Shown piece by piece: positions 25,728-34,222 of a DNA stretch of 46,978 nucleotides. The stretch lies in assembly GCA_024230295.1 (NCBI GenBank), contig JAAERN010000055.1, forward strand, positions 1-46,978, read 5' to 3'. The notes under the pieces were generated by a model. It had not been told where the DNA came from. It did no database searches and saw nothing but the letters and a program-made list of their open reading frames with translations. Made by a program: the position numbers and the translations under genes. The first letter of the stretch is position 1. Each line of letters opens with the position of its first letter. Source of the DNA: Planctomycetota bacterium (GTDB lineage: Bacteria; Planctomycetota; Phycisphaerae; Phycisphaerales; SM1A02).

Positions 25728-26447
25728 TCAGCCCGCTGAACCTGCAATCGCCAGCGTGGCACCGAACCCGGCAAAGAACAACGCGGCCCCCCAGACCGTT
25801 TCCCCTTGCCCACGATGCGCCCCGACAAGCAATTCTTCCGTCACCAGATACAGCAGTGCCGCGCAGCCGAAGGACAAAAAGCCGATGCGAATGCCACCAG
25901 TCACCGAAGAAATGAGAATCAATCCCAGCACACCCCCCACAACCAACAACAAAGCGAGCACGACGGCCGCGACGATAAGCCGCCGCCTTCTGCCCGACTC
26001 GGTTGCTGCTAACGCAAGCCCCAAAAACAACGTCTCAAAGCTCACTCCCGCCGCCAGAACAAGCCCCCCCTGTTCACCCTCGCTCAACGCCATCGCCACC
26101 AGCAAGCCGTCGACGAACAGATCCACACCAAAGCCAATGAGCATGGGCCGAGATGCACCGGACGATTCTGAAACTGGGGCGTCATCCTGATCCGCTTCGA
26201 AGTACCAGCGGATGCCGAGCATCAGCCCGACACCCAAGCCGAATCCAATAAGCATCGCCAGCGGGTTTGTGCGTTGCACCATCGAGGGAACCAGTTCGGT
26301 CGCCACGGCCGCAAAGATGATTCCGGCGGCGAGATGCTGCGAAGCCGAGCGTAATTTGATGCCCGGCACCCACCAGAGTCCGATAGAGGCACCCGCCAAC
26401 ATCGCTGCGGCCGGAATGCCGATTGCCAGGATTTCGCCGATTGCCAT
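25728..26447 (-). CDS. ZIP-family-like metal transporter
   Basis: The 239-residue protein has about eight hydrophobic helices and the general ZIP order: an early H-L-A-A-G-I-I-F-A-A-V-A-T-E-L segment, an acidic loop (about 83-98) and a central helix G-F-G-V-D-L-F-V-D-G-L-L-V. In classical ZIPs the last would read H-N-x-x-E-G; here His is Asp (109), and the second motif usually H-x-x-x-E-G reads F-E-T-L-F-L-G. The residues that bind zinc or iron therefore differ, so the transported ion is uncertain. The closest match in pattern is an acidic-type ZIP subfamily. It converges on the DAHP synthase gene and is divergent from the KAS-like gene at 26520. Confidence 0.72.
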   Translation of the reverse strand: MAIGEILAIGIPAAAMLAGASIGLWWVPGIKLRSASQHLAAGIIFAAVATELVPSMVQRTNPLAMLIGFGLGVGLMLGIRWYFEADQDDAPVSESSGASRPMLIGFGVDLFVDGLLVAMALSEGEQGGLVLAAGVSFETLFLGLALAATESGRRRRLIVAAVVLALLLVVGGVLGLILISSVTGGIRIGFLSFGCAALLYLVTEELLVGAHRGQGETVWGAALFFAGFGATLAIAGSAG

Positions 26448-26519
26448 TCCGAGCAGTAGAGCAGGCTATGGGCCCACCGATTGACAAGCCAATGCCAACG
26501 CACCCTACAATCCGCACCC

Positions 26520-27788
26520 ATGACTCACAAAGTCGCAATCACAGGCATTGCCCCGATCACGGCGTTGGGAATCGGTATCGACCCCTTGTGGCGGGCACTT
26601 GAAGATGGCCGAACCGGAATTCGCCGGCTGGAGTCTTTCGACGGCGACGGCTGGGGATGTCCATTCGGTGGAGAACTTCCCGCGGACGAGTTCTCCATTC
26701 GGAAAATCGTCCCGAAGCACTACCGCAAAGCCACGAAGGTTATGTGCCGAGATGTTGAACTCGCCGTCGCGGCTGCCGCCGCCGCAACAGTTGATGCTGG
26801 TTTGACGACCGCCGGATCGGGCGAGGGCGACATAACAATTCCGCCCGACCGCATGGGCTGCCACATCGGCGCGGGCTTGATTTGCGCCGACGTCAATGAA
26901 CTCGGGGCCGCGCTTGTAACCAGTCAAGACGAGGATGGCGAGTTCGATCTGCACCACTGGGGGCAAGTGGGCATCGAGAATCTCACTCCCCTCTGGCTGC
27001 TCAAGTATCTGCCAAACATGCTTGCATGCCACGTAACGATCGTTCATGACTGCCAAGGCCCTAGCAACACGGTGACCTGCTGGGAGTCGAGTTCGTCGCT
27101 CTCACTTGCAGAGTCCATGCGAGTCATTCAACGTGGCGCGGCCGATGCCTGTTTGACTGGCGGTGTGGAGAGCCGACTGAACGTGCTTGCAACGTGGCGG
27201 CAAGAGTGCGCTGGACGCATCATCGATGCGTCTCCGGACGATGATCCCGCCTCGCTTGTTCGCCCCTTCGCCTCTGATGCCGCTGGCACTGTTCTTGGCG
27301 AGGGTGGCGGCATCTTGGTTCTCGAGTCTCTGGAGCACGCGCAGCGTCGCGGCGGTTCCATCAAGGCAATCGTCTCAGGTTTGGCATGTACGCAAAGCAT
27401 TGATGACAATGTGCTAACTGCTGCCTCGGCCGAATCTATCGGCGACGCCATCTCTCTGGCCCTTGCTCGGGCAAATCTGGAACCCAAAGACATCGATGCC
27501 GTCGTTCCAATGGGGCTGGGCATCACTGCCATCGACGCGGGTGAACTGGGAGGCCTCCGAATTGCCCTCGGTGAGCGTGCAGATTCAATCCCGCGGGTCT
27601 TGATAACGCCCGCCACTGGAAACTGCTGCGCTGGACACGGCGCTGTACAACTCGCAGTCGCAACACAGTGTTTAGTCAATCAACGGATACCAGGCGCATC
27701 GTGTGATCTCTCACACGTGCTGGTCATCACAGCAAGCCAAGGTGGGCAGAACACGGCCACAATTCTCTCAAGGGGGGCTTCGTCATGA
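26520..27788 (+). CDS. Catalytically degenerate ketosynthase-like protein (chain-length-factor-like)
   Basis: The 422-residue protein has the thiolase fold of beta-ketoacyl-ACP synthases (start K-V-A-I-T-G-I-A-P-I-T-A-L-G), but the catalytic positions are changed. Aligned to FabF through G-P-S and G-A-A-D, the nucleophile Cys is Glu189 (T-C-W-E-S-S), the first catalytic His is Met331, the second His is Asn368 in T-G-N-C, and the conserved Lys is Thr363. Such loss is known in chain-length factors of type II polyketide synthases, which pair with an active ketosynthase to form the pocket. The active partner is the next gene, overlapping by ATGA. The ATG at 26520 begins the homology. Substrate and product are unknown. 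Confidence 0.85.
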   Translation: MTHKVAITGIAPITALGIGIDPLWRALEDGRTGIRRLESFDGDGWGCPFGGELPADEFSIRKIVPKHYRKATKVMCRDVELAVAAAAAATVDAGLTTAGSGEGDITIPPDRMGCHIGAGLICADVNELGAALVTSQDEDGEFDLHHWGQVGIENLTPLWLLKYLPNMLACHVTIVHDCQGPSNTVTCWESSSSLSLAESMRVIQRGAADACLTGGVESRLNVLATWRQECAGRIIDASPDDDPASLVRPFASDAAGTVLGEGGGILVLESLEHAQRRGGSIKAIVSGLACTQSIDDNVLTAASAESIGDAISLALARANLEPKDIDAVVPMGLGITAIDAGELGGLRIALGERADSIPRVLITPATGNCCAGHGAVQLAVATQCLVNQRIPGASCDLSHVLVITASQGGQNTATILSRGASS

Positions 27789-29095
27789 CATGCCGAGTGG
27801 TCGTCACTGGCGTGGGGTGGATTACGCCAATGGGGCACGACATCGATTCGGTGTGGAAGCGACTTGTCGCCGGAGAGACGGCGGTAGCACCGATCGATCG
27901 ATTTGATGCCACAACCTTCCCCACCAACTTTGCCAATCAGGTTCGAGATTACGACTGGACGCAGTACGTCGATGATTCGTCACGCCACGGCACTCCTGGA
28001 ATGCACACGGCATTCGCCCTAGGAGCCGCGCGGCAGGCTTGGGAGGCGTCGGGACTTGGCGCAATGAAGAGCCTTGATCGCCGACGATGCGGCCTGTATC
28101 TCGGATCTGGTGAAGGCGTGCTTGACTTTGACTCGTACCAGAGGACCAGCCTTTCGGCATGGAAGGGCGAGTCGGTCAATGACCGTGAATGGCTGGAAGC
28201 TGCCAAGAACCACATATCGTGCACGTATGAAGTGGCCCAAGAGCCGAACGAACCGCTGACGCACATCGCGCGTGAGTTTGGACTGCGGGGCCCCGCCTTC
28301 AACTGTCTGACTGCCTGCGCAGCGAGCACGCAAGCCATTGGAGAGGCCTGCGACATATTGATGCGTGGCGACGCCGATGTCATGCTCAGTGGTGGTACAC
28401 ATACGATGCTGCATGTTCTCGGCATCACCGGCTTCAACAGATTGACGGCGCTCTCAACCAGAAGTGACGATCCAACACATGCTTCCCGCCCGTTCAGCCG
28501 AACACGGGATGGCTTCGTCATGGGTGAAGGATCGGGCGTCATCACGCTCGAAACGCTGAAGCACGCCGAGTCGCGAGGCGCCACGATTCTGGCCGAAATC
28601 ACAGGCTACGGCTCAAGCGCGGACGCCTATCGCATTACGGATCTGCACCCCGAAGGCCGTGGCCCGGCAGCAGCCATGCATGCAGCGCTCTCTCAAGCGG
28701 GCATCGATCCAAAAGCAGACGGACCTGACGGGCGACCGCATGTGCACTACATCTCAGCTCATGGCACCAGCACACAAGAGAACGACTCGATCGAAACTGC
28801 CGCCGTCAAGAATGTGTTTGGAGCCAATGCGCCTCGAATTCCAATGACAAGCATCAAGTCAATGATGGGCCACCTGATCTGCGCCGCTGGTGCTGTGGAA
28901 CTGATCACCTGCCTATTGATCATGCGGAACAACATCATTCCACCGACCACCAATCTGGCCGATCCAGATCCCGAACTCGACCTCGATTATGTCCCCAACA
29001 CAGCGAGAGAGGTCAATGTGGACGTCTGCCTGAGCAATTCCTTTGGATTCGGCGGCCAAAACGACACCGTCATTGCCCAGACGTTCACCGAGTGA
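27785..29095 (+). CDS. Beta-ketoacyl-ACP synthase (FabF/KAS II-type), active partner
   Basis: The 436-residue protein is a complete ketosynthase. The nucleophile is Cys178 (C-L-T-A-C-A-A-S-T), the catalytic His residues are His326 (S-A-H-G-T-S-T) and His363 (S-M-M-G-H-L-I), Lys358 is in place and the end has N-S-F-G-F-G-G-Q-N-D. It condenses malonyl-ACP with an acyl chain. It is coupled by ATGA overlap to the degenerate KAS-like protein upstream, so the two probably act as a heterodimer, like a KS-CLF pair, rather than in general fatty acid synthesis alone. No acyl carrier protein or other modifying enzyme is nearby, so an aryl-polyene, alkyl-resorcinol or unusual lipid product would be guesswork. 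Confidence 0.92.
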   Translation: MTCRVVVTGVGWITPMGHDIDSVWKRLVAGETAVAPIDRFDATTFPTNFANQVRDYDWTQYVDDSSRHGTPGMHTAFALGAARQAWEASGLGAMKSLDRRRCGLYLGSGEGVLDFDSYQRTSLSAWKGESVNDREWLEAAKNHISCTYEVAQEPNEPLTHIAREFGLRGPAFNCLTACAASTQAIGEACDILMRGDADVMLSGGTHTMLHVLGITGFNRLTALSTRSDDPTHASRPFSRTRDGFVMGEGSGVITLETLKHAESRGATILAEITGYGSSADAYRITDLHPEGRGPAAAMHAALSQAGIDPKADGPDGRPHVHYISAHGTSTQENDSIETAAVKNVFGANAPRIPMTSIKSMMGHLICAAGAVELITCLLIMRNNIIPPTTNLADPDPELDLDYVPNTAREVNVDVCLSNSFGFGGQNDTVIAQTFTE

Positions 29096-29289
29096 TCCGC
29101 CCCCAAGCGGGAGGGCCGAGTGTCACTCTTCTGTAATCATCGCCGTACCCCCCCGAGAATCGGGTTGCCGAATCGCCACGAGTGCTGTTCCCTGTGAAAG
29201 GCCAAATATTCCCACGCGGCTGGGACCACACACCAGTACACTTGGGTCTCGAAATCGTAAGAAAATGTAAGGGGACGGGGGGCAAAGTC

Positions 29290-32200
29290 ATGATCCGCTT
29301 GGAGCGCCTTGTAATGCTGCGAACAATGCTTCTTCTATCCGGACTTGCATGCGGCGTTGCGCTTGGCGGGCCGAGCAAGGTTGGGTCGCCTGGGCATTCC
29401 AAGCCGCGCCAACACGACGCGCCGCCACTGGCCAGAAGTGGCCCTGGGGTTCCTGCACCTGCAGCAAGCATGGTTGGGAGATTTCTAGGCCTAGAGCCCG
29501 GCGACCGACTCGGGGTTGCCGTGGGCGCAAGTTTGGATGGCTTTGTCGCCGGTGCTCCAAATGCAAGTGATCTTGAGAGTCTAGAGGGGGCCATCGCATC
29601 ATTCCGAGAACGTTCGCTTCCCCAATCCACATTCTGGGAGCGTGATCTTGTCTACGACCGAATCGACGGCCGGTATTTTCATGGTTCAGACGCTCTCCCC
29701 TCGCAACCGGGGAGTCGTCTTGGTGAGGCCATTGACGTCGACGGAGATCTCGCTGTCGTGGGAATGCGTGGCTATGACACGCTCACCGATGAGCCTCCGT
29801 GGCACTTCAATGATGGTTCGGCCGTACTGATTGAGCGCCGAACAAACGCGTGGCGTATTGCCTCCGAAATCCTGTTGACCGGCACCGACGGCATCCTTAT
29901 CGACTCAAGACTCGCCAGCGATCTTGATCTCGTCGGCATTGACCTCAACACGAGCGGCTGGCAATTCGGCCATGATGTCTCCATCGACGGCGATCTCCTT
30001 GCGATCAGTGCGCCGTATGCGGCAGTGCCACCCTCGCCGGGTGCTGCAGACGAACCCGAAGCTGGACTCGTACTGATCTTTCTCAAGAAGGGAAGCAGTT
30101 GGGAGTACGAAGCAGTCATCACTCGCAATATGGCTGGCGAGAATGTGGATGCTCTGGATTACTTTGGCTTCTCCATCGCACTTGCTGGCGATTTGCTTGT
30201 CGTTGGCGCGCCAAACGTCGGCGGAATAGGGTCCAAACAGGGATCCGCCTATGTCTTTGAACGAACCGGATTTGGATCATGGGCGCATCTTGAGACATTG
30301 GCCCCGGACTCCAACTTCCACTATCCCTGCGGCCGATTTGGGTGGTCAGTCGACATGTCGGGGGCAACGATCGTCGTCGGGCAGCCTGGAACCACAGCAG
30401 GTGGGCCTTGCCCACTTTGGGATCCCGGCGCCGCACTTGCGTACTTCGAAGGTGCCGGTCAAGCATGGGCTTTCGAACAGAATCAAAGTGATGCCGACCC
30501 AAATCTTTGGTCAGAGGTTTCGCAGATCGTTCCCGCAGGCGGCGTATTGGCTGCGGGCGACCAATACGGCTGGTCCGTCGCCATCGACCCATGTCATATC
30601 GCCGTTGGTGCGCCTGGCCACGATTGGAATCAAGCGAATCCGGGTACTACCTACATGTGGACTCACAATGCACTCGGGAGTTGGGACCTTGAGTTGTTCT
30701 ATGAGTCCCCTCTCGGCAAGCCCTCAGATGGCTGGGGACACTCTGTCTCACTCACCGCCACACACCTCTTTATTGGTGGGTGGTTGGCCGACGATCCTCT
30801 CCTCGGAACAACCGATGATCGTGGCGGTGTCGAGGTCTGGACAATCACCTGTGACTGCGACGGCGACGGCACGTCGGACATTGACCAGATCGCCGCCAAC
30901 CCCGACCTCGACTGCAACAACAATGGACACCTCGACACATGTGAGTTGATATGGGATCCGTCGATCGACAAGGCTGGCGCAACCTGCGCCCCTGACGGAA
31001 TACTCGATGAGTGCCAAATCAACCCACCCGGAAGCGTGTATTGGGATCCTGCGCTCTCGCCTCCCGGCAATGGGCACCGATATCTGACCAATTCCACAAC
31101 GTCGCCAATCAGCTTTACCGATGCTCGCCTTGCGGCGAATGCGATGGGGGCTGGAGTTCAGATGGCGGCGTTGTCTAGTTATCACGAGGCGTTGTTCATC
31201 GCCAATGCCGTCACGTGGGATTTTGCAACGGGGAATCTCTGGCTCGGGGGGTTACAAGTCTTGAACTTGAATCGCGCCATCCTTGCCGATCCAGACGAGG
31301 AATGGTCTTGGCTCAACGGCGAGGCGTGGGCATGGAGTCCTTGGATGGATCCCAGCCGGCCCGGGCCCGATGATGCGACCGGCGACGAAACCGCCTTGCG
31401 AGCGATTGACCCCGCACTAGACGATGTCTGGGATTGGGACGATGCGATGCAAGATGATCTCGAGCCTGCGTGGCTGATGGAGATCAATCTGGACTGCAAT
31501 CAAGATAGCCAAATCGATGTGTGCGAGATCGACGCAGACCCGTCACTGGACTGCGACGGTGATGGTCGAATAGATTTCTGCATGATCGCGGAGGGCATTA
31601 CTCCTGATTGTGATCTCAACGGTGTTCCCGACTTCTGTGACATCGCCGGGGCTGGTGATCAGGACGGCGATGGACATCAAGATCTGGACTGCGATGGGAA
31701 CGGCATCCCGGACCTTTGCGATTTGGATAGCGGAACGTATGACGACTGTAATGCCAACGGTATTCCCGACCTCTGCGATATATTGTTCTTCGGGACGCCC
31801 GATGGAAACTCAAACGCCATTCCGGACGAATGTGAACTCCTGACGATCAACGAGATACTCATCAACCCCCTCAATGATCTGAATAGTGATGGCGTTACAG
31901 ATGCGGGTGATCAGTACATCGAACTGGTCAACTTCACCGCAGATGACATTGATCTTGGTGGATGGCAGATCCGCAACCTCGGATTGGGGTGGTATCAATT
32001 CCCATCCGGGACCACACTTGGTTCCGGTTGTGTATTACTGCTGTTCAACCACATCGACGCAGCGCACCTTGATGACTATTTGCCGGCGGTTTCCATGCCC
32101 GCTGATGAAAATCCACTGACTCAGTCCGGCGTGCTGTCACTCCTTGATAGTGATGGCATGGAGCGCGAAGTTGTCACATGGAACGCCAACGGAGTCCCGA

Positions 32201-33006
32201 TTGGAACCAGCCTCACCCGTTGCCCCGACTTGCTCGGTGACACCCTTGTGCCCCACAGCCCTGGAACACTTTGCGACACCTTCGACATCGAAGACGACCT
32301 CAGTCTCGGACGACGAGTTGATCAATCTCTCTTTCCAGGCTCTTGCTCCGAAGACCTGGATGGCGACGGCGTTCCCGACGTCATCGACAATTGCGATGAG
32401 GCCAACCCAGATCAGGCCGACTGCAACGGAAACGGAATCGGTGACATCTGTGACATATCTGAGTGGGTTGAGAATGGTGGCACGCAAGCGGATATCGATT
32501 GTGACTGGAATGACGTCCTCGATGAGTGTGAGATCCAGGACTCAGACTGCAATGAGAATGGCATCCTTGACATCTGCGACTACGCGAACGGCTCGCTCGA
32601 AGATTGTGACTTCAACGGCACGCCAGACGCGTGTGACATCGACCAAGGGAATGTCCCCGACTGCAACGGCAATGGCATCCCGGACGAGTGCGATATCTCC
32701 GATGGCTCCAGCATTGACTGCAACGACAACGGTGTACCCGATCAATGTGATATCGATGATGGCAGCAGCCCCGACAACAACGGCAATGGTGTCCCGGATG
32801 AATGTGAATTCAATCCAAACTGCGATCTTGACGGGGACAACATCCCCGAGTCCCAAGCCGAAGGCATCTTGATGATCATCAACTACTGGGAATGTCCAGG
32901 TTCTCCTGATTGCCCCGTGGACTACATCGGGCAAGGCGACTTCGACGGAGATGGTGACGTTGATGTCGATGATCTGATCGGCTTCACGACATCTGGTTGT
33001 CCGTAG
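29290..33006 (+). CDS. Large secreted multidomain protein with calcium-binding repeats and dockerin-like C-terminus
   Basis: The 1238-residue protein begins with a signal peptide (L-R-T-M-L-L-L-S-G-L-A-C-G-V-A-L-G). Residues about 60-500 contain FG-GAP-like repeats (G-F-S-I-A-L-A-G-D-L-L-V-V-G-A-P, G-W-S-V-A-I-D) of a predicted beta-propeller. A C-type-lectin-like domain follows (about 590-740; W-L-G-G-L, W-S-W-L-N-G-E-A-W). Then come D-x-D-x-N-G-x-P-D-x-C-D repeats, interrupted by a lamin-tail-like domain (I-N-E-I-L-I-N-P-L-N, Y-I-E-L-V-N, near residue 855), and a second repeat block. The end G-D-F-D-G-D-G-D-V-D-V-D-D-L-I-G is dockerin-like. It is probably a calcium-dependent surface adhesin or matrix protein. 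The upstream in-frame start at 29182 is rejected because the signal peptide starts at 29290. Confidence 0.83.
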   Translation: MIRLERLVMLRTMLLLSGLACGVALGGPSKVGSPGHSKPRQHDAPPLARSGPGVPAPAASMVGRFLGLEPGDRLGVAVGASLDGFVAGAPNASDLESLEGAIASFRERSLPQSTFWERDLVYDRIDGRYFHGSDALPSQPGSRLGEAIDVDGDLAVVGMRGYDTLTDEPPWHFNDGSAVLIERRTNAWRIASEILLTGTDGILIDSRLASDLDLVGIDLNTSGWQFGHDVSIDGDLLAISAPYAAVPPSPGAADEPEAGLVLIFLKKGSSWEYEAVITRNMAGENVDALDYFGFSIALAGDLLVVGAPNVGGIGSKQGSAYVFERTGFGSWAHLETLAPDSNFHYPCGRFGWSVDMSGATIVVGQPGTTAGGPCPLWDPGAALAYFEGAGQAWAFEQNQSDADPNLWSEVSQIVPAGGVLAAGDQYGWSVAIDPCHIAVGAPGHDWNQANPGTTYMWTHNALGSWDLELFYESPLGKPSDGWGHSVSLTATHLFIGGWLADDPLLGTTDDRGGVEVWTITCDCDGDGTSDIDQIAANPDLDCNNNGHLDTCELIWDPSIDKAGATCAPDGILDECQINPPGSVYWDPALSPPGNGHRYLTNSTTSPISFTDARLAANAMGAGVQMAALSSYHEALFIANAVTWDFATGNLWLGGLQVLNLNRAILADPDEEWSWLNGEAWAWSPWMDPSRPGPDDATGDETALRAIDPALDDVWDWDDAMQDDLEPAWLMEINLDCNQDSQIDVCEIDADPSLDCDGDGRIDFCMIAEGITPDCDLNGVPDFCDIAGAGDQDGDGHQDLDCDGNGIPDLCDLDSGTYDDCNANGIPDLCDILFFGTPDGNSNAIPDECELLTINEILINPLNDLNSDGVTDAGDQYIELVNFTADDIDLGGWQIRNLGLGWYQFPSGTTLGSGCVLLLFNHIDAAHLDDYLPAVSMPADENPLTQSGVLSLLDSDGMEREVVTWNANGVPIGTSLTRCPDLLGDTLVPHSPGTLCDTFDIEDDLSLGRRVDQSLFPGSCSEDLDGDGVPDVIDNCDEANPDQADCNGNGIGDICDISEWVENGGTQADIDCDWNDVLDECEIQDSDCNENGILDICDYANGSLEDCDFNGTPDACDIDQGNVPDCNGNGIPDECDISDGSSIDCNDNGVPDQCDIDDGSSPDNNGNGVPDECEFNPNCDLDGDNIPESQAEGILMIINYWECPGSPDCPVDYIGQGDFDGDGDVDVDDLIGFTTSGCP
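31492..31836 (+). repeat. First block of Asp/Cys-rich calcium-loop-type repeats inside the secreted protein
   Basis: Approximate limits. Several copies of a short unit close to D-C-D-x-N-G-I-P-D-x-C-D, for example D-L-D-C-D-G-N-G-I-P-D-L-C-D and D-C-N-A-N-G-I-P-D-L-C-D, each with regularly spaced Asp and a Cys pair. Confidence 0.7.
32353..32814 (+). repeat. Second block of Asp/Cys-rich calcium-loop-type repeats inside the secreted protein
   Basis: Approximate limits. At least seven copies of D-C-N-x-N-G-x-P-D-x-C-D with spacers such as I-S-D-G-S-S. Consecutive units are close in DNA as well as protein, so recent duplication is likely. Similar TSP3-like repeats are known in planctomycete secreted proteins. 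Confidence 0.75.
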
Positions 33007-33059
33007 CGCACCGAGTCAACCCACCGAGGTGGCCTCGTAGCGGTCTATTGCCAACGATC

Positions 33060-34070
33060 TCACGCCGCGATCGCGGTAGCGATTTGAACAAGCATGACTT
33101 CGAGCATCCGGTCCGGACGCCCTATTCCTCGCCGTAAACGCTGCTGGGCTCTGAGTGAATCGCCGAGCAAGCTCGCCAAATGAGCCGCTGGAACCCGATC
33201 AGCAACTGACAGTGTTGCATCGCCCGCCGGACCCCACAGTTTGAGATCCTTGCGAATCTGCTGAGCTCCCGCTCCCGACTGCCGCATCCGCGCCGCCGCA
33301 TGGAGCCGCCTGAGCATGTCCGTCACTGCCCATGCAATCAGTACGTCGCTCTGACGCGACACACCGAGCAACTCGTGCAACGTTGCTATACCGCGGCCAG
33401 CGCCACCACTCAGGATTGAATCCTGTATCACCCATGCTTTCTCTTCCCGGCTCAGCGGCACTGCTTCGTCAACCAGTGCAGTGGAAATCCCCCGGCCCTC
33501 GGGAGTCATTGCCGCCAGCTTCGCCAACTCCGAATCCAATCGTGCCAGATTGCATCCGACTCTCCTGACCAGTCGCTCTGCCGCGCCCCGATCAATGCTG
33601 GCCCGATGCTCTTTCTCAACGCGGCCCTGCACCCATCGAAGTGTGTCGGCGGGTCCGAGCGGCTTGACGCGATGAACCAGCCCGACACTCTCAATCGCCT
33701 TGTCAATCTTTCCGCGATGCCAGGTCGCCGCACGAAGCAGCAGCGTGGCCTGCTCGCATGGAGCGGCCACGTATTTCTCCATCAGCGATCGGTTCCGACC
33801 CGCGCCTCCGCCGTCCGCCTTAGCCGCCAGAAAACGATCTGCTTTATCGAGCACAACGATCTTGTGCTGTTGAAGCAGTCCAAAGGTCCTCAGTTCATCC
33901 AAGACATCTGCCGGAGAGGCGGAATCGCCGTCGAAGTCAAACTGTTCGATCTCACCATGGGCCCCCTCAAGCGCAGCGATGAGCTGACGCGTGTAGTAAG
34001 GAATCAGAAAAGCGTCATCGCCAATAAGTGCGACGACTCGCATTGATGCATTGAATCGAGGAGCTGCCAT
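33060..34070 (-). CDS. holA: DNA polymerase III delta subunit (HolA-like)
   Basis: The 336-residue protein has the weak but typical HolA profile: an opening V-V-A-L-I-G-D-D-A-F-L-I-P, a central L-A-R-L-D-S-E-L-A-K-L-A segment in the clamp-loader middle domain and a helical C-terminal collar part with A-Q-Q-I-R-K-D-L-K-L-W. Delta opens the sliding clamp in the clamp-loader complex and is widely diverged between phyla. The ATG at 34070 leaves nine residues before the HolA core; a second ATG at 34043 is also possible. The frame is open upstream to 34220 but without homology. It is divergent from the FHA-kinase gene by about 150 bases and is close to the end of the secreted protein gene. Confidence 0.85.
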   Translation of the reverse strand: MAAPRFNASMRVVALIGDDAFLIPYYTRQLIAALEGAHGEIEQFDFDGDSASPADVLDELRTFGLLQQHKIVVLDKADRFLAAKADGGGAGRNRSLMEKYVAAPCEQATLLLRAATWHRGKIDKAIESVGLVHRVKPLGPADTLRWVQGRVEKEHRASIDRGAAERLVRRVGCNLARLDSELAKLAAMTPEGRGISTALVDEAVPLSREEKAWVIQDSILSGGAGRGIATLHELLGVSRQSDVLIAWAVTDMLRRLHAAARMRQSGAGAQQIRKDLKLWGPAGDATLSVADRVPAAHLASLLGDSLRAQQRLRRGIGRPDRMLEVMLVQIATAIAA

Positions 34071-34222
34071 CGGACCGCAGCCTAGCCCTTTCGGCGGCGT
34101 CTCGCATCCTTGGTGAACCGAACATTGGTCCCACGAAGAAATGCTTGATAGGCGAGCAGCAGGCCGGTGGATCAGAGGCCCGCAGCCAAGGCCGCTGGCG
34201 CGGGCTGCTAGTCTCCACAATC

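Noticed and set aside
27128-27679. Minus-strand frame inside the KAS-like gene
   Set aside because: Shadow frame; the plus-strand ketosynthase homology is clear.
32353-32814. CRISPR-like array from regular repeats
   Set aside because: Repeats are in frame with a secreted protein and encode calcium-loop motifs; units vary and spacers are not unique in the CRISPR sense.
33020-33035. CCACC/GGTGG hairpin as terminator of the secreted-protein gene
   Set aside because: Only a five-base stem with a two-base loop and no U-run.
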